DNA of 64,000 nt. Origin: Chimonanthus salicifolius (taxonomy: Eukaryota; Streptophyta; Magnoliopsida; Laurales; Calycanthaceae). Positions 23,910 through 35,689 of this stretch are shown in pieces. Within the stretch, counting starts at the first letter, position 1. Each line of letters begins with the position of its first letter. The notes beneath the pieces are model-generated. The model worked only from the letters and a program-made list of their open reading frames with translations, did not search any database and had not been told where the DNA came from. The stretch lies in contig CM023537.1 of NCBI GenBank assembly GCA_013350335.1, forward strand, positions 47,676,111 to 47,740,110. Reading direction: 5' to 3'. The position numbers and the translations under genes are program-made.

Positions 23910-24489
23910 AAAGAATTCTAGTTTTCCGACAAATAGTTTTACATATATATAAAATATGTTTACATACTGCTGTTAGAAGATTAGCTGTTAAAATAATTTT
24001 TTTTTAAATGATTATTGTTGTATATTATAAATATGGATGCAATAAATGCATAAATCCATGAATCTAAACATATTTTAAAGATTTAAATAAGTGGTGCCTG
24101 GCAAAATTAAACTCATGTCTAGACGTGCACTTTGCGCTTTTAGCTTTAACACCCTGCTTTAAGCTTTGACTATTACTATACTAATATCAAATCAATAGAT
24201 GAAATCTTTCAAATTCAATATGGCAAATCTAAAAAAATTATTTCCTATTTCAGCTAACATTTTGGATGAAAATTTTTTATACCTTTTATTATCAATACTA
24301 AGGGTGTAAACGGACTTGGATCCGGCCCACAGACCGTCCTGCCCGGCCCGAAAAATAAGCATACAGGCCGGATCTTAAGGTCCACGGACTCGGACTCGAA
24401 CAGTAAGTTTATTTTTTATGGTCTGCGGACGGTCCGCTCAAAATCGAAAGACTTCCGTGGGTACGTTTCGAAATCGAAAGACTTCCGTA

Positions 24490-24841
24490 AATAAACCCTA
24501 ACTCTTTTATCCTCCTTCTCCTTCGCCCTTCGAAAGCGAAACAGTCATTCTCTCCATTTCTCGCATTCGCCCTTCGCCCTTTGCTGCCACTTGGGTTCTC
24601 AATCGCTTTCTCTCACCTTCGTTCTCGATCGCTTTCTCCGCCTCGTCCCTTCTCTCACCGTCACTCTGCTCGAATTTCACTCTTACTCTCACTCAATCTC
24701 TTCCCTTCTCTCTCAATTCTCTCAATCCTCTCCCTCAGCCCTCTCTTCTCTATTCGAATTTGCACATGCCAACGCGTCGTCCTACGCCCCTTTGCTGCCG
24801 CCTAGGTCGCTCCTTGTCGCCGCCCTACCCTTCCGTCACAG
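24490..24841 (+). other. probable untranslated leader exon of hAT no. 1
   Basis: CT-rich sequence ending in CACAG followed by GTAAAAC, a plausible splice donor. The matching acceptor TTTTTCTGCAG lies at 27590-27600, four bases before the transposase ATG. hAT no. 2 has a similar leader-intron layout. Confidence 0.5.
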
Positions 24842-24866
24842 GTAAAACTATACTCTTTTTTACCTA

Positions 24867-26869
24867 GGCTGCATTTGGATGGAGGGTAATTTTTATATTA
24901 GTTACCCCTGAGTAGGGGTCACCTTTGAAAAGAATTATCCTTATCTTTTTTGGTAATTGCAGTGGTAAACTAAGAACTTACCCTAAAGGTAAAAAAATCT
25001 TGTTTGGTACCTATTAGCAGGGGTAACCTGATATATTAACAATTTTATGAGAAATTTTATAAAATATAATTATTAAATAATATTCATTAAGTAAATCTAA
25101 TATTATCTAATTTTTATAAATTCTTTTTTATAACTATAGTTTAAAATGAACACTTGCATTCTAACAATAAATAAATAAATAAATAAAATAGATATTATTA
25201 TTTTAGATCCCAATAAATGAATAAAAATATCAACATATCTCTTTATAAAAAAAATATAATTTGTTCATTGGTAACATAAAATATATAATATAATAAACTA
25301 TTATAATAGTTTAATAAATCACAACAAATATAAAATTAATATTAAAAATTATCACGGGCTAAACTCCTTCAAAATAGAATATTTTGACAAATATGTTTCA
25401 GAAAATTTTATTTTTATTTTTATATTATATAGATTTAATAAAATTATTAATTCTCATAAAATTGTTAATATATCAGTTTACTCCTACTTACAATTACCCA
25501 TACTCAAGGGTAACCCTTGTAAAAATTTACCCCTCTCCCAAATGCATCACGTTGAAAATGTTGCAGAATTTTTTTTTCTATTATATAGATTTAATAAAAT
25601 TATTAATTCTCATAAAATTGTTAATATGTCAGTTTACCCCTACTTACAATAACCCCTACTCAAGGGTAACCCCTGTAAAAACTTACCCCTCACCCAAATG
25701 CATTACGTTGAAAATGTTGCAGAAATTTTATTTTTATATTATATAGATTTAATAAAATTATTAATTCTCATAACATTGTTAATATGTCAATTTACCCCTA
25801 CTTACAATTATCCCTACTCAAGGGTAACCCCTATAAAAATTTACCCCTCACCCAAATGTATCACGTTGAAAATGTTGTACAACTTTTTTTTATATTATAT
25901 ATTTAATAAAATTATTAATTCTCATAAAATTGTTAATATGTCAATTTACCCCTAGTTACAATTTTCCCTACTCAAGGGTAACCCTTGTAAAAATTTACCA
26001 CTCACCCAAATGTATCACGTTGAAAATGTTGAAACATTTTTAAAATAATCTTCTAATAGAATAAATTGTGAATTACCCTGAAAGAGATTATCATGAACCT
26101 CAAACTTTTTCAGAATTTTGAGGCCCTATCGAAATTTCTACAGATCACCCCTTAAAAATAGAATATTTTGAGAAATACGTTTCAGAAAATTTTATTTTTA
26201 TTTTTATGTTATATGGATTAAATAAAATTATTAATTATTCTAAAATTGTTAATATATCAGGTTACCCCTACTTACAATTACCTCTACTCAAGGATAACCT
26301 AGGGTAACTCCTCTAAAAAATTACTCCTCATCCAAATGCATCATGTTGAAAATCTATATAATATAAAAAATAGATTGCTAATTATTTTAAATCTATTAAT
26401 TTTTCAATTATATAATATATAATTGAAAAATAGAGGAAGGCAAGGGATAAATAGGGGAAAGGTTTCCTTAAAAAATAATAAATAAATAAAAATCCACTAT
26501 TATTATTTTAAATATCGATAAATGAATAAAAAAATTCTACATATCTCTTCATAAAAAAATATAATTTGTTGTTTGGTGATATGAAATTTATCAAATGGAA
26601 ATAATGGAGTGCTTTTTAAAAAAAATAAAAGCCAAGTAATCACCAAAATAAATAAATAAATAAAATATATAAAAAAAAATCTCATAAAAGAGCAAAAGGG
26701 AGGGTAAGGAGGGGTATTCAAGAATGAATACCCCAAGCCCCATGGGGGTATTCAAAATGGTGACCAGATGGGTAAAAATTCAAACTTTTACCTTACCCCC
26801 TTGTTACCAAATGAGGGTAACAAAGGGTAACGGGGGGTTACCACCTCTTACCCCCATCCAAATGCAGCC
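24867..26869. mobile_element. non-autonomous TIR element, 2.0 kb, TSD CTA, nested in hAT no. 1
   Basis: Starts GGCTGCATTTGGATGG and ends with its exact inverse CCATCCAAATGCAGCC, flanked by CTA at 24864-24866 and 26870-26872. The GG(G)CTGCATTTGG-type TIR with a 3-bp duplication suggests PIF/Harbinger, though the classic target there is TWA, so the superfamily is tentative. No transposase ORF is present. The ends are purine/pyrimidine-biased (GGGTAA and TTACCCC words), and these same words recur in the internal tandem repeat. Confidence 0.83.
25400..26040. repeat. four tandem units of about 156 bp, plus a fifth at 26165-26355
   Basis: The mark CCAAATG(C/T)AT.ACGTTGAAAA recurs at about 25538, 25694, 25852 and 26006, and again near 26332. 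Each unit has TTTAATAAAATTATTAATTC, then TTACCCCTACTTACAAT, CTACTCAAGGGTAACCC and CACCCAAATG. The last words resemble the TIR of the host element. Confidence 0.92.
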
Positions 26870-27089
26870 CTAGTGTGCCCCTTAGTAGGGTTGTCATCTG
26901 GACCAGATCCCAAATCTGGACCAATAGTGTATAATATTGTTATTTTTTTGTGGTGGGTCAGCTAAGATCCAACCCATCACCACAAAAATTGGGTCACATC
27001 CCTTTTCTTCCTTATCTTTGAAAAATCCAACAAGTAATCTGGCATTTGGTGCATCTGATCCCAGTCCCCAAACTGGGGTACTGATAACC

Positions 27090-27255
27090 ATCCATTATTT
27101 TGTTTATAAAAAGAAAGAAAAAAACCCACATAAGAAAAACTAGAGCTGTGAACATCGAAACTCAATCTCAGTTGACTATCCATTCTTCTGTTTATAAAAA
27201 AAAAAACCCACATAAGAAAAAGTAGAGTTGTGAACATCAAAACTCAATCTCAATA
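27090..27255. repeat. tandem duplication of about 85 bp
   Basis: TTTATAAAAA...ACCCACATAAGAAAAA.TAGAG, then TGTGAACATC.AAACTCAATCTCA, occurs twice in a row inside the intron of hAT no. 1. Confidence 0.85.
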
Positions 27256-27604
27256 GCTTGATTATGCAAAATCATATTTAATCAGTTTAATTTTTATAAT
27301 TCATTTTCTTATTATGGATTGAAAAGAGAACACCTTTGAATAGTTATAGTAGAAAAAGTAGAGATACAAGTTATATTTGGATAGAGAATGGAAGAAAATA
27401 GGGCTTTTTCACTATTAATTTAGTTAGTGGTTTCTCAATATTATCATTTTCTTTGAAAAAAACTTTCTACTCTTCATTCAAAATCCTGCTACATTAGAAA
27501 TAGTCTTGTTATGGAACATCATGTTTTGATTTGGGTTAAATGTATTCTTAAATGTAATTAGAACTTAACATAAATGAAATTTATTACACTTTTTCTGCAG
27601 TACA

Positions 27605-29551
27605 ATGTCTAATCCTAATGAGAGAAATGACTTTATTGCAGAGAATGAGATAGATGCAACATCTAACTCTTCTAGATCCCAAAAAGATAGGAAAAGGACG
27701 TCGACTGTTTGGAATGATTTCCATTACGTAGAGATGAATGGAGTTGGGACTGCAATATGTAATCATTGTTCGGGAGTATTTACAGGGTCGAGTAGTAGTG
27801 GAACTTCCCACTTGCGGCGCCACTTGCCTTCTTTTAAGAAATATGATCCAACACAATTGGGTAGCCATAATGAAACAGAGTGTGCCGATTCTCATTTAGA
27901 ATTTGATCAACAACGTACTATAGAGGATCTTGCGAGTATGATAATGTTACATGGGTATCCTTTTTCAATGGTTGAACATCAAGGGTTTACACAATATTCA
28001 AGGAATCTTCGACCTCAATTTCAGCTTGTCTCAAGGAATACCATCAAGGACATTTGTATGGGTTTGTATGAGAAGATAAAAGGTGAGTTATATAGGGATT
28101 AAGATTCCCTAACTAGTCATATTAGCCTTACCACTGATATGTGGTCATCAATACAAACTCAAGGCTACAGTTGTTTAACGGCACACTACACAGACATCAA
28201 ATGGAGTTTGCAAAAGAGATTACTCCGTTTTAAAGTAGAACTTGTTCCTCATGATGGAGAAAACTTATTCAATTCCGTTTTCAAGAGCATGATAGATTGG
28301 AATATCGATCGGAAAGTATTCGCAATAACAGTCGATAACCATAGAGTAAATAATTCTTTGGTTTCAAAGCTTGTTGGGAAGTTGGGGGGGAGCTTAGCAC
28401 TTGGTGGTAGGCTATTTCATGTGCGTTGTTGTCCACATGTTTTAAATTTAATAGTCCAAGAAGGCATGAAGGTAATAAAAAAGGGCGTTGACAAGATTCG
28501 CGAAAGTGTCAAATACGTCAATGGGTCACAATCAAGGTTGAAAACCTTCAATGACATGTGTAGGCAAGCTAGAATAAATTCCAACAAGAAGTTGATCATG
28601 GATGTCCCTACAAGGTGGAATTCCACATATAAAATGTTAGATGTGGCTTTGAAGTACAAAGATGCATTCCAACGTTTGGAACATTTGGATGCCAACTATA
28701 AAGAGAAAGTGGGAGTGCCATCTTAGAGTGAGTGGGAGAATGCTGAAAAGATTTTTAAGCTTTTAGAACCGTTTTATACTGCTACAAATGTTTTTTCTGG
28801 TTCTAAATATCCCACCTCAAATTTATTTTTGCCTGAAATTTGTGATATTCGGTTACATTTATATGAACAATCAATTATTGCAGACGATATACTTACCCCT
28901 ATAATGGATAAGATGTTTGGCAAGTTTGAGAAGTATTGGGACATTTATAGCCTACCTCTGACGATTGCACAATTCTTGGATCCTCAATATAAGATGAAGT
29001 TGATAGAGTTCTTTTATCCAAAATTTTTTGGGTCTGATGCTGCTAAGGATCAAATGGCTAAGATTCTATGTGATATTAAAGCTTTTCATAAAGAGTATGA
29101 GGCTAAATTGTCAATGCATAGTGCAAGAAGTCAATCGTCCATTTGTGGAATTGCTTCATCGACGTCACATGGAACAAAATAGGTAAAAAGATTTTCGAAG
29201 TTTCTTGCTGAAAGTTCAACTTCTGTTCGCAAATCAGATCTTGATTTATATTTGAAAGAACCCGTCTTTCCGGAGTCCGAGGAATTTGATGTGCTCCAGT
29301 GGTGGAAAAACAATGCTCCCAAATACTCTATTCTTGCAATGATGGCCGGTGATATTCTAGCTATTCCAGTGTTGACTATTGCGTCAGAATCTGCTTTTAG
29401 TGTTGGAGGTAGATTTCTTGACCAATATCGCAGCTCTATGGATCCAGAAACTGTTGAAGCGTTGGTGTGTGGTCAAGATTGGTTGCAAAATCAAATGCAA
29501 GGTATTTTTAGTGCTTATTTAAATTTGTTGCCTTACTTTCCATTTATTTGA
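27605..29551 (+). pseudogene. hAT transposase (RICESLEEPER/BED-type), three in-frame stops
   Basis: One continuous frame of 649 codons is broken only by stops at codons 166 (28100-28102), 374 (28724-28726) and 526 (29180-29182). The N-terminal BED zinc finger has C52, C55, H69 and H73 (CNHC...HLRRH). The core includes SLTTDMWSS, the VDN of AITVDNHRVN, FHVRCCPHVLNLIVQEG and VPTRWNSTY. The C-terminal hAT dimerisation segment is WWKNNAPKYSILAMMAGDIL, then IPVLTIASESAFSVGGR. These families are known to bind TIRs and cut and paste the element; related domesticated proteins exist, but the three stops argue for a dead copy. The last 20 codons run into a likely splice donor. Confidence 0.93.
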
Positions 29552-30346
29552 TTGAAGTGTGTAACTGCATCTATCTTTCTTATTTTATGTTAGGTGGAAA
29601 GAGTTTAGGCTTACTTGAAGCTAGGCTTAGTAATATAAACTTGAGTTCTATGTGAACTGATGAGTGGTAATCCTTTATGTTTTAAATAAATTTTACCGAT
29701 CAATGTCATTTGATTTTATGAGTTTTTTAATTTTGACTTACACGATCTTTTTTGCTAATGTAGTGTTGTGGACGACATGGATGCCTCAACTTTTGCAGCT
29801 CAACAATAATATTTGTGATGTTTGATTCTGATTTTGTTTAATTCTATTATATTAACAATAATTATCAAATGTTTGAACCCCTCCCTAATATGATTGTTTG
29901 CTTATTTTATGGGATGCAGGATTTTGACATAGATCTTCTTGGATGGGTTGGTTGAAAAGGACTTTTGCTTGAAAATGTTTCTTCTTGACAAGTTTCTTCT
30001 TGGGCTAGTTATTTAATTGGATTTTTAGTTGGGTTAGGTCTTTGGAATTTTTAAGCTCTAGGTTGGATTGAATTCTGACTTTTTTTTTTTGTACAGGGAG
30101 AGAGAGATGCTTCCTAAAGATTTCAAGTGGGGGAGTTACTGGGATGCTTCTTAAAGATTCTAAGAAGGGGAGTTACTGATTATTTATAATATTACACTTT
30201 GGATCTTCTCTGTCTAAATCCATCAAGCAGAAAGGGGTGTAGGACCATGGAGTCTAGACTCATTCACTTTCCCAGTCAGGCTTTCCCTTCATTCTTGACA
30301 TTTCTTTCCACAAGAGACACTAGTTTTTTTAATTTTTAAACAAGAG

Positions 30347-30391
<45 letters not shown>

Positions 30392-31223
30392 AGAGACAAA
30401 TTGAGTGTTGGATTGTGGTTCAAAAGGTCATTGATTATTTTCTGTTGATAGAGAGACTAAGAGAAGTTGCAGAATATAAGCTTTTGTTGCAGACAGTCTA
30501 GACAGGACTCTGTAGCAGATACCTTTATATTTTGAATTTGATTTCAGTCCAATTTTTCCTTTTAAAGCTGCTAATAACTTGTCATTATCAATAGAGGTGA
30601 AATTAGAGAGTTCAAATCGAAGAGAAACTGAATTTGAATGAAAGGAATCCTGAATTCTTATCCAAGTTGAGGGGTGGTGGCAGTCACATTGACTTGTTAA
30701 TGCTATTTTCTTTTATTACTTAAAGGATATATCAATTTCCTGGTTCCTCTGCAGGATTTCCAAAGGTTTCTCATTTTCTTGGTGGGTTTTGCCAGCCATA
30801 GAAGATTTGTAGGACTTGGCTGCCATGGCTTTGGATTTGTGGGACACCTATAGAATTCCAAGTTTAATAGATTGTTGTATATCTTAATTAATTTTATATG
30901 AAATTTGAATTTCAAATTTCAAACTCTAACTAGACTTACAATAAAATCTGATTTATCGAGCTCAGTGGCATAAAATTAAGGTTAAAAAATTTTAATTTTG
31001 ACTTTGATATCACTCAAGTAGCATTAGGGCCATATGATAGGCCAAATAGACAAACGGGCCCTTATCCTACCGCAGACTGTCCGATAGCCCAATCGGGCCG
31101 AGCCGGATTCAAGACTAATCAGACTCTATATTTTGGGGCCGGGCCACGAACGATCCAATTATCCTTCCGGGCCGAGTTGGATCCTATTGGACCAGGCCAG
31201 ATTAGGGTCCGATTACAGGCCTA
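29552..31223 (+). other. 3' part of hAT no. 1, no gene
   Basis: Contains a (GA)n run at 30349-30387 and, near the end, GGGCC-rich subterminal words (GGGCCGAGCCGG, GGGCCGGGCCACG, GGGCCGAGTTGG). No coding domain found. Confidence 0.6.
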
Positions 31224-31231
31224 ATCAATAC

Positions 31232-32119
31232 GAAAGGAAATTATAATTGTCTAATGAATAAATATTCTAGATTTATTCAATAGTTAGCTTATACGGTCTC
31301 AAAATCTCATTTATAAGCAAACCCCATATGTGGTCCATAAAATCTCCACCAAGAGTAAACTTCTCTACTAAGGATCCAGAACACGGATCCATTTCTCTAT
31401 ACATACGAGCAGAGGTGTAAAACTCAGCCACTATCGGCCGTTATTGGTGGATCTTTTTTTAATAAAAAATAAGAGAGAGAAATTTATTAGCCGAGATATA
31501 TACTACTATTATCTCATCATCCAAGGAATCACCATTTGTTTTTCTCTGTGATTCTTCAATAGGATCATAAACACGGTCGATTCAAGAGAGAAGTGTTCAC
31601 TATTGTCTATTATCAAGTTATCTCATGATTTGAGATATGATTAAGTAAAAAAGGAACTCTTCTCTCTCTTCAATTTTCACCTCAACAACCCCTAATCCTC
31701 TTTTAGAAGTGTAGAACTTTTCAGTGTAATTAAACAATTAGATCAACTTACCATAGATTTAAATAACGTAATAATACAGATGTTCAAAAATTTGAAATTT
31801 CAACTTGAGTTAAAACCCATCGAGTCGAGAAACTTATTTGAGTTTGTAAAAAAAATTCGAAAATACACCAACTCACTTGCCTCAATCTTGTTGAGCTAGG
31901 TTGACTACTCACCCAAGTTAGTTTTGAATTTTTAAACAATGATAGATAATACACAAGAAGAGGAGTGTGTGAGAAAGAACGTGATTTTGGGCTCTTGTGC
32001 GCCCACATAATAAGAACGCTAAAAATCATTTTATTATTATGGTTTATATGGGTTAGTGTCATACATGAACATGTTATATTGTATGCCACATGCAATAATC
32101 CAAAGAACATACTATCAAA
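31232..32119. other. gene-free stretch
   Basis: No domain or bounded element recognised; a 114-codon minus ORF (31784-32128) has no family feature. Confidence 0.4.
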
Positions 32120-32272
32120 TGTACTCAACTAGTTGCCTCCCGTCTCAGGAAGAGGGAGTTTGCGGATTCGAGCCTCATGGCCTAACCTTGGTGTACCTTA
32201 GAGGTGGTGATCTCATCCGTAAGAGTTTTAGTAAGACTGTGTTTGAATTTCTCATACGTTAATACAAAAAAA
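32120..32272 (+). mobile_element. degenerate tRNA-derived SINE
   Basis: Aligns to the copy at 23743: CTCAACTAGTTGCCTCCCG, box B-like GGATTCGAGCC, CATGGCCTAACCTTGGTGTA and an A-tail. The flanking duplication is not clear. Confidence 0.82.
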
Positions 32273-32418
32273 ATGTATAAGATAGTACATAAATTGAGAG
32301 AATGTGAGTAGTGCTTTAGTACAAAGATGTAATCTAGCCATACAATCAGTTACTACAAGAAGTTAGTATCGAAAAATGTCTAAGATGGTGGTGGAAGTTG
32401 AGGTAAGAGAGAATCATC

Positions 32419-32595
32419 AGCACACATAGGTGTAGTTCAACCGGTAATCTCTCACCTCAAGAAACGAGAGATGTCAAGTTCAAGACCCCATAACATCACG
32501 GGTATGTCCTAAAGGCAGTGGATATCACCTGTGGTGATTTTACATTGGATTTCCCACAGTTTTCCAGACGTAAATTCACACACAAGAAAAAAAAA
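32419..32595 (+). mobile_element. tRNA-derived SINE with 11-bp TSD
   Basis: Same family (GGTGTAGTTCAACCGGTAA, AAGTTCAAGACCCCAT, GGATTTCCCACAG, A-tail). Flanked by AGAGAATCATC at 32408-32418 and 32596-32606. It sits just downstream of the PGG pseudogene piece. Confidence 0.88.
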
Positions 32596-32609
32596 AGAGA
32601 ATCATCATC

Positions 32610-33175
32610 GTACCAAGGTCGTGGCTTGCGTCTGAACAAAGAACATAGGATGCTGGTATAGGAATCAAATTGTGTGACGAGGAGGAAGCCAAACAGCAAG
32701 CACCCAATTGCATATGGGGGTAGGACCTCGCTTTCCCTTTAGAAAGAAGAAATGACCTGCACAAAAGGAAAAAAACATTGTCCCATTAGATAGCAAGAGA
32801 GTGCCTAGGGTCACAACCAGTTTTGCTGGCAGAATCTTGTTTGCATTGTCTAGACCTCAGTAGGGAGAGACGAGGATGGGGAGGAACATGATGAGGGATA
32901 TAAGTCGAAAGCATAATGCTATGAATGCAGAAATTACAAAAATACGAAAGGATGGATGTCCTTTGAAGTTGGGAACACCTTCCTGATTGTTTCCACCTGG
33001 GATGGCGGTGGTTGATGCAAAGGCGATAGTGGCAACAAGACCGGCCACCACTGAGAAAGATTGTGACGTTGTATTCAGCCATTGTCCGAGGTCATTTTTT
33101 TGGAGTAGATCTGTGTGCTCTTCTCAGAAGACCTGTGAAGGCGTTTTTCCTCGTCTGTTTCGTTTTCTTGAAACA
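32610..33175 (-). pseudogene. ankyrin-PGG membrane protein (ITN1/ACD6-like), C-terminal fragment
   Basis: On the minus strand one frame reads RRGKTPSQVF, a stop, EEHTDLLQKNDLGQWLNTTS, then SVVAGLVATIAFASTTAIPGG, which contains the defining PGG motif. A hydrophobic segment HPSFRIFVISAFIALC follows, and after a second stop near 32857 comes SFCAGHFFFLKGK. This is the PGG domain with its membrane helices as found at the C terminus of plant ankyrin-TM proteins of the ITN1/ACD6 type, which act at membranes in stress and defence signalling. No ankyrin repeats adjoin it; two other fragments of this type lie to the right on the same strand (35400-35540, 47569-47936). Confidence 0.85.
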
Positions 33176-33206
33176 CTGTTTGGAATCATCTCTCGTACAT
33201 ACTGGT

Positions 33207-33344
33207 TTGTAAAAATGTTAGTGCATCACATATGGAATTTAATATTGTATATAATGGTAGTTCCAATGAAATAGCTTGTAAAAATGTTAGTGCTGTCACA
33301 TATAGAATTTAATATTGTATATAATGGTAGTTCCAATGAAATAA
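33207..33344. repeat. tandem duplication, 69-bp unit
   Basis: TTGTAAAAATGTTAGTGC, then CACATAT.GAATTTAATATTG, occurs twice head to tail. Confidence 0.92.
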
Positions 33345-33599
33345 GAAAAGAAAAGTCTTATTTTCATGTGTTCATGCATGGATTATGTGATCTCTAATAA
33401 AATTGTGCCAAATCGAATTGCTTTTGCAATGTCTGAAAAGACAAAAACTGTCCTTGATAGTGTTTTGGATCCTACACTCTTCATTAGAGTTCTCACAAAT
33501 GTTTGTGTACTGGATGATTGCACCCAGACAATACATTCAATCCAAACCACAAAAGTAAAAGAAGAAAAAAAAAAGAGTAGAGAAAACACACAAATTTAA

Positions 33600-34029
33600 T
33601 GTGTTTATTATTTTGTTAACTAGAAAAATAAAAGGAGAAATACAAGGCTTAAACTCACCTTACAAATGCAAAGTTGTGAAGTGGTAAGAGAGTCCAATCG
33701 ACTAATTTGAAAAACCAATAACTCTATATAACACTTATGCACCCTTCTCTTAATGGCTAGCATTTGAGAGTGTGTTCTACCTCAAGAATGTTATCATGTC
33801 TTGGTTCTCTAATATAATATCAGAGCAAGTTTCACACGCAGCCGCATGGTGAACAGTTGTACATGAGGATAGGTTCTACCTCCAGAATATTATAATGTCT
33901 TGGTTTTCTAACAAAAGCATCGATGCCCAACTCCTAAGAATTAAAGACCGTGGAAAAGATTGACTTGTTTCTCCATTAGCATGAAAACACTCCAAAGTTG
34001 CTCCCCAAACATCATCTATTAGACAACCT
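33600..34029. other. gene-free stretch with an imperfect direct repeat
   Basis: TTCTACCTC.AGAAT.TTAT.ATGTCTTGGTT occurs at about 33775 and 33867. No gene seen. Confidence 0.5.
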
Positions 34030-34460
34030 CAAGTTTGAGGGAAATTCGTTGTCCTGCATCAAATTAACTTCTCTCTAGATAGGCTTAGTTAGTATATCTA
34101 TCATATGCATGCTAGTTTGAATTTTTTGTCATGATATCCAACCATTTTCAATTAATTCATATACAAAGTAATAATTGGTCTCAATATGCTTAGTCCACTA
34201 TCGAAATGTTGGTGTTTATCAGAACATATTGCATTTTGCTTGCACTATGTACCTCAACCACCTTTTGATTTATCAAAAATCATTCAACAATCTTTAGAGT
34301 AAAATAGCCTCTTTACATGCTTATGCCTTCCAACTCCATCATAGACAATGTCACCATTAGTTTTAACTTAGACACCGAGCTTATAGCACCACATGCTATA
34401 GAGAAAAATATAAATAGTGGTAGAGTTCCTTTTATCACGATCTGCCGAAAAAAGGTAATC
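34030..34460 (-). pseudogene. Copia-type RNase H / pol C-terminal fragment
   Basis: The minus strand reads TKHIETNYYFVYELIENG and then IDILTKPI, matching the end of Copia polyproteins (the TKHIE...ADIFTKPL region). Upstream pieces in shifted frames resemble the RNase H segment. Several stops and shifts are present. No adjacent RT is visible, so it is a remnant. Confidence 0.7.
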
Positions 34461-34499
34461 TAAGGGAGAGAAGAAAGTAAGAAATGTGGTGTCGTGTGG

Positions 34500-34765
34500 T
34501 GGACACCTAAAAATTTAGGATCTTTTGACTAAAAATATGTAGAATAACACATGTAAAATTAGTGTGTCTTCTTTAATCAAAGAAAGACCTTATCATTTAT
34601 ATTTATAGAGAAAATGTAATACAAATATGGAAGATAAAATAAAAGAGGAAAACCCTAAAGTTGGTAATTACAATATTGGTAACCACCAATATGGGAAAAT
34701 ACTAAATTGAAAAATAAAATAATAGTAACTGATATATTAAAGAAACTACTAAATATATCTCAACA
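34500..34765 (-). repeat. LTR-like sequence, minus strand
   Basis: Read leftward from 34765 it starts TGTTGAGATATATTTAG and is preceded by a purine run (AAGGGAAAA) like a polypurine tract, suggesting a 3' LTR. The other end is not resolved, and a link to the Copia fragment next to it is not proven. Confidence 0.4.
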
Positions 34766-34849
34766 TTTTCCCTTGGTGTTTTTCAAATCAATCACCTACA
34801 GTTTGAAACGATACCTTATTGTTCTGTGAAGCATCTAGTGAAAAGTTAT

Positions 34850-35165
34850 TTGGGTTAAGAGCGATCCTAAGGTGTTTTGAGCTAGTGTTTGGACTTAGAA
34901 TAAATAGAGGCAAGAGCATCATTATATGCTTGGGTGTAGCGTTAGAGGAAGTCAAAACATTAGCAAGGGAGATGGGGTTCTAAAGAGGATATCGATGAAA
35001 TTGAACGCCTAGAGTAAGGCTTATCTCTCACTAGGAGGTAAGTTGATCAAATCATGTTTCATGAACCTTCCCACCAACTACCTCAGTCTGTATGAAATAC
35101 CTAAGGGCGTGGCAAAAAGGATGGAAAAATTCAAAGTGACTTCCTTTATTATGATCAAAATTTGT
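34850..35165 (+). pseudogene. LINE (L1-type) reverse transcriptase, C-terminal fragment
   Basis: In shifting frames the plus strand reads FELVFGLRINRGKS, TLAREMGF, then KAYLSLGGKLIKS and NLPTNYLSLYEIPKGVAKRM. These follow the plant L1 RT order (F...SGLRIN..KS, SWK..YLSLGGRLTLIKS, IP.Y.MSLF..P..V...IE). At least two frame changes. It is a short 5'-truncated remnant. Confidence 0.75.
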
Positions 35166-35399
35166 TGAAGTAAAGAATCTAGTTTTTTCATCTTTTTCTT
35201 AAAAGTAAGAAGAAGACTAGTAGTTTTTATTACGAGAGATACTCTTCTACCTGTCCTCTATTTAAACGGCGATAAATGAACAAATTATAAGTTTTATAAA
35301 TTTTATTGGAAGCTATTTGTATTCTATTAAATTTCTTCTTAATCCAACATGTTTAATCCAATCGTATGCACTTAGACCATGTGAGCTACCCTGCATCAA

Positions 35400-35540
35400 T
35401 TTGCATTTAAAGAAAGTTGAAGAGAGTAGCAAGTGGAGAGAGAGATCATACCGAAATCTTCACCTACTAGAGAATGAAGAATGGTATTGCCATTGCAATG
35501 AGCTGCGCCATGCTTTTGCATAAATCTCCAATGAAAATAC
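35400..35540 (-). pseudogene. possible ankyrin-repeat fragment of ITN1/ACD6 type
   Basis: The minus strand reads HCNGNTILHSLVGEDFGM. This resembles the DGxTILHCAIxGExFxLAF segment common in plant ankyrin-PGG proteins, with the GNT.LH core of an ankyrin repeat. It is short (under 45 residues), so the call is tentative, but it has the same strand and order expected for a gene whose N-terminal and C-terminal pieces lie at 47.9 kb and 33 kb. Confidence 0.4.
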
Positions 35541-35545
35541 TGTCT

Positions 35546-35626
35546 GCAGCAAGTGGGGAGTAGTGTTACCCTTATCGTCCATTATCTTTAAGACGAGAAG
35601 GGTAACACTGCTCTCCACCTTGCTGC
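35546..35626. repeat. strong hairpin, arms 34 bp, loop about 12
   Basis: GCAGCAAGTGGGGAGTAGTG...CTTATCGTC pairs with GACGAGAAGGGTAACACTGC...CTTGCTGC at about 30 of 34 positions. It could be a small foldback element or a miRNA-like precursor; nothing here decides which. Confidence 0.85.
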
Positions 35627-35689
35627 ACCTTCCATGATCAATACCTTAAATATCACCACCCTCCCACCCCATTCTTTCAGTTAGATCTG

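Larger units (their letters stand above)
24299..31223 (+). mobile_element. hAT DNA transposon no. 1, complete ends, TSD ATCAATAC
   Basis: The left end TAAGGGTGTAAACGGAC and the inverted right end TAGGCCTGTAATCGGACC form an imperfect TIR, directly bounded by ATCAATAC on both sides (24291-24298, 31224-31231). The 8-bp duplication is typical of hAT. Inside are a pyrimidine-rich leader exon (about 24490-24840), an intron holding another transposon (24867-26869), the transposase reading frame (27605-29551) and about 1.6 kb of 3' sequence. The transposase has three stops, so this copy cannot move itself. Confidence 0.9.

Noticed and set aside
26889..26930. TAGGGTTGTCATCTGGACC as the left TIR of hAT no. 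1
   Set aside because: The flanks give no 8-bp match, whereas 24299 and 31223 are bounded by ATCAATAC; the site is inside the intron.
33366..33599. 77-codon plus ORF MCSCMDY...
   Set aside because: No recognisable family, next to a tandem duplication and PGG debris; open by chance.
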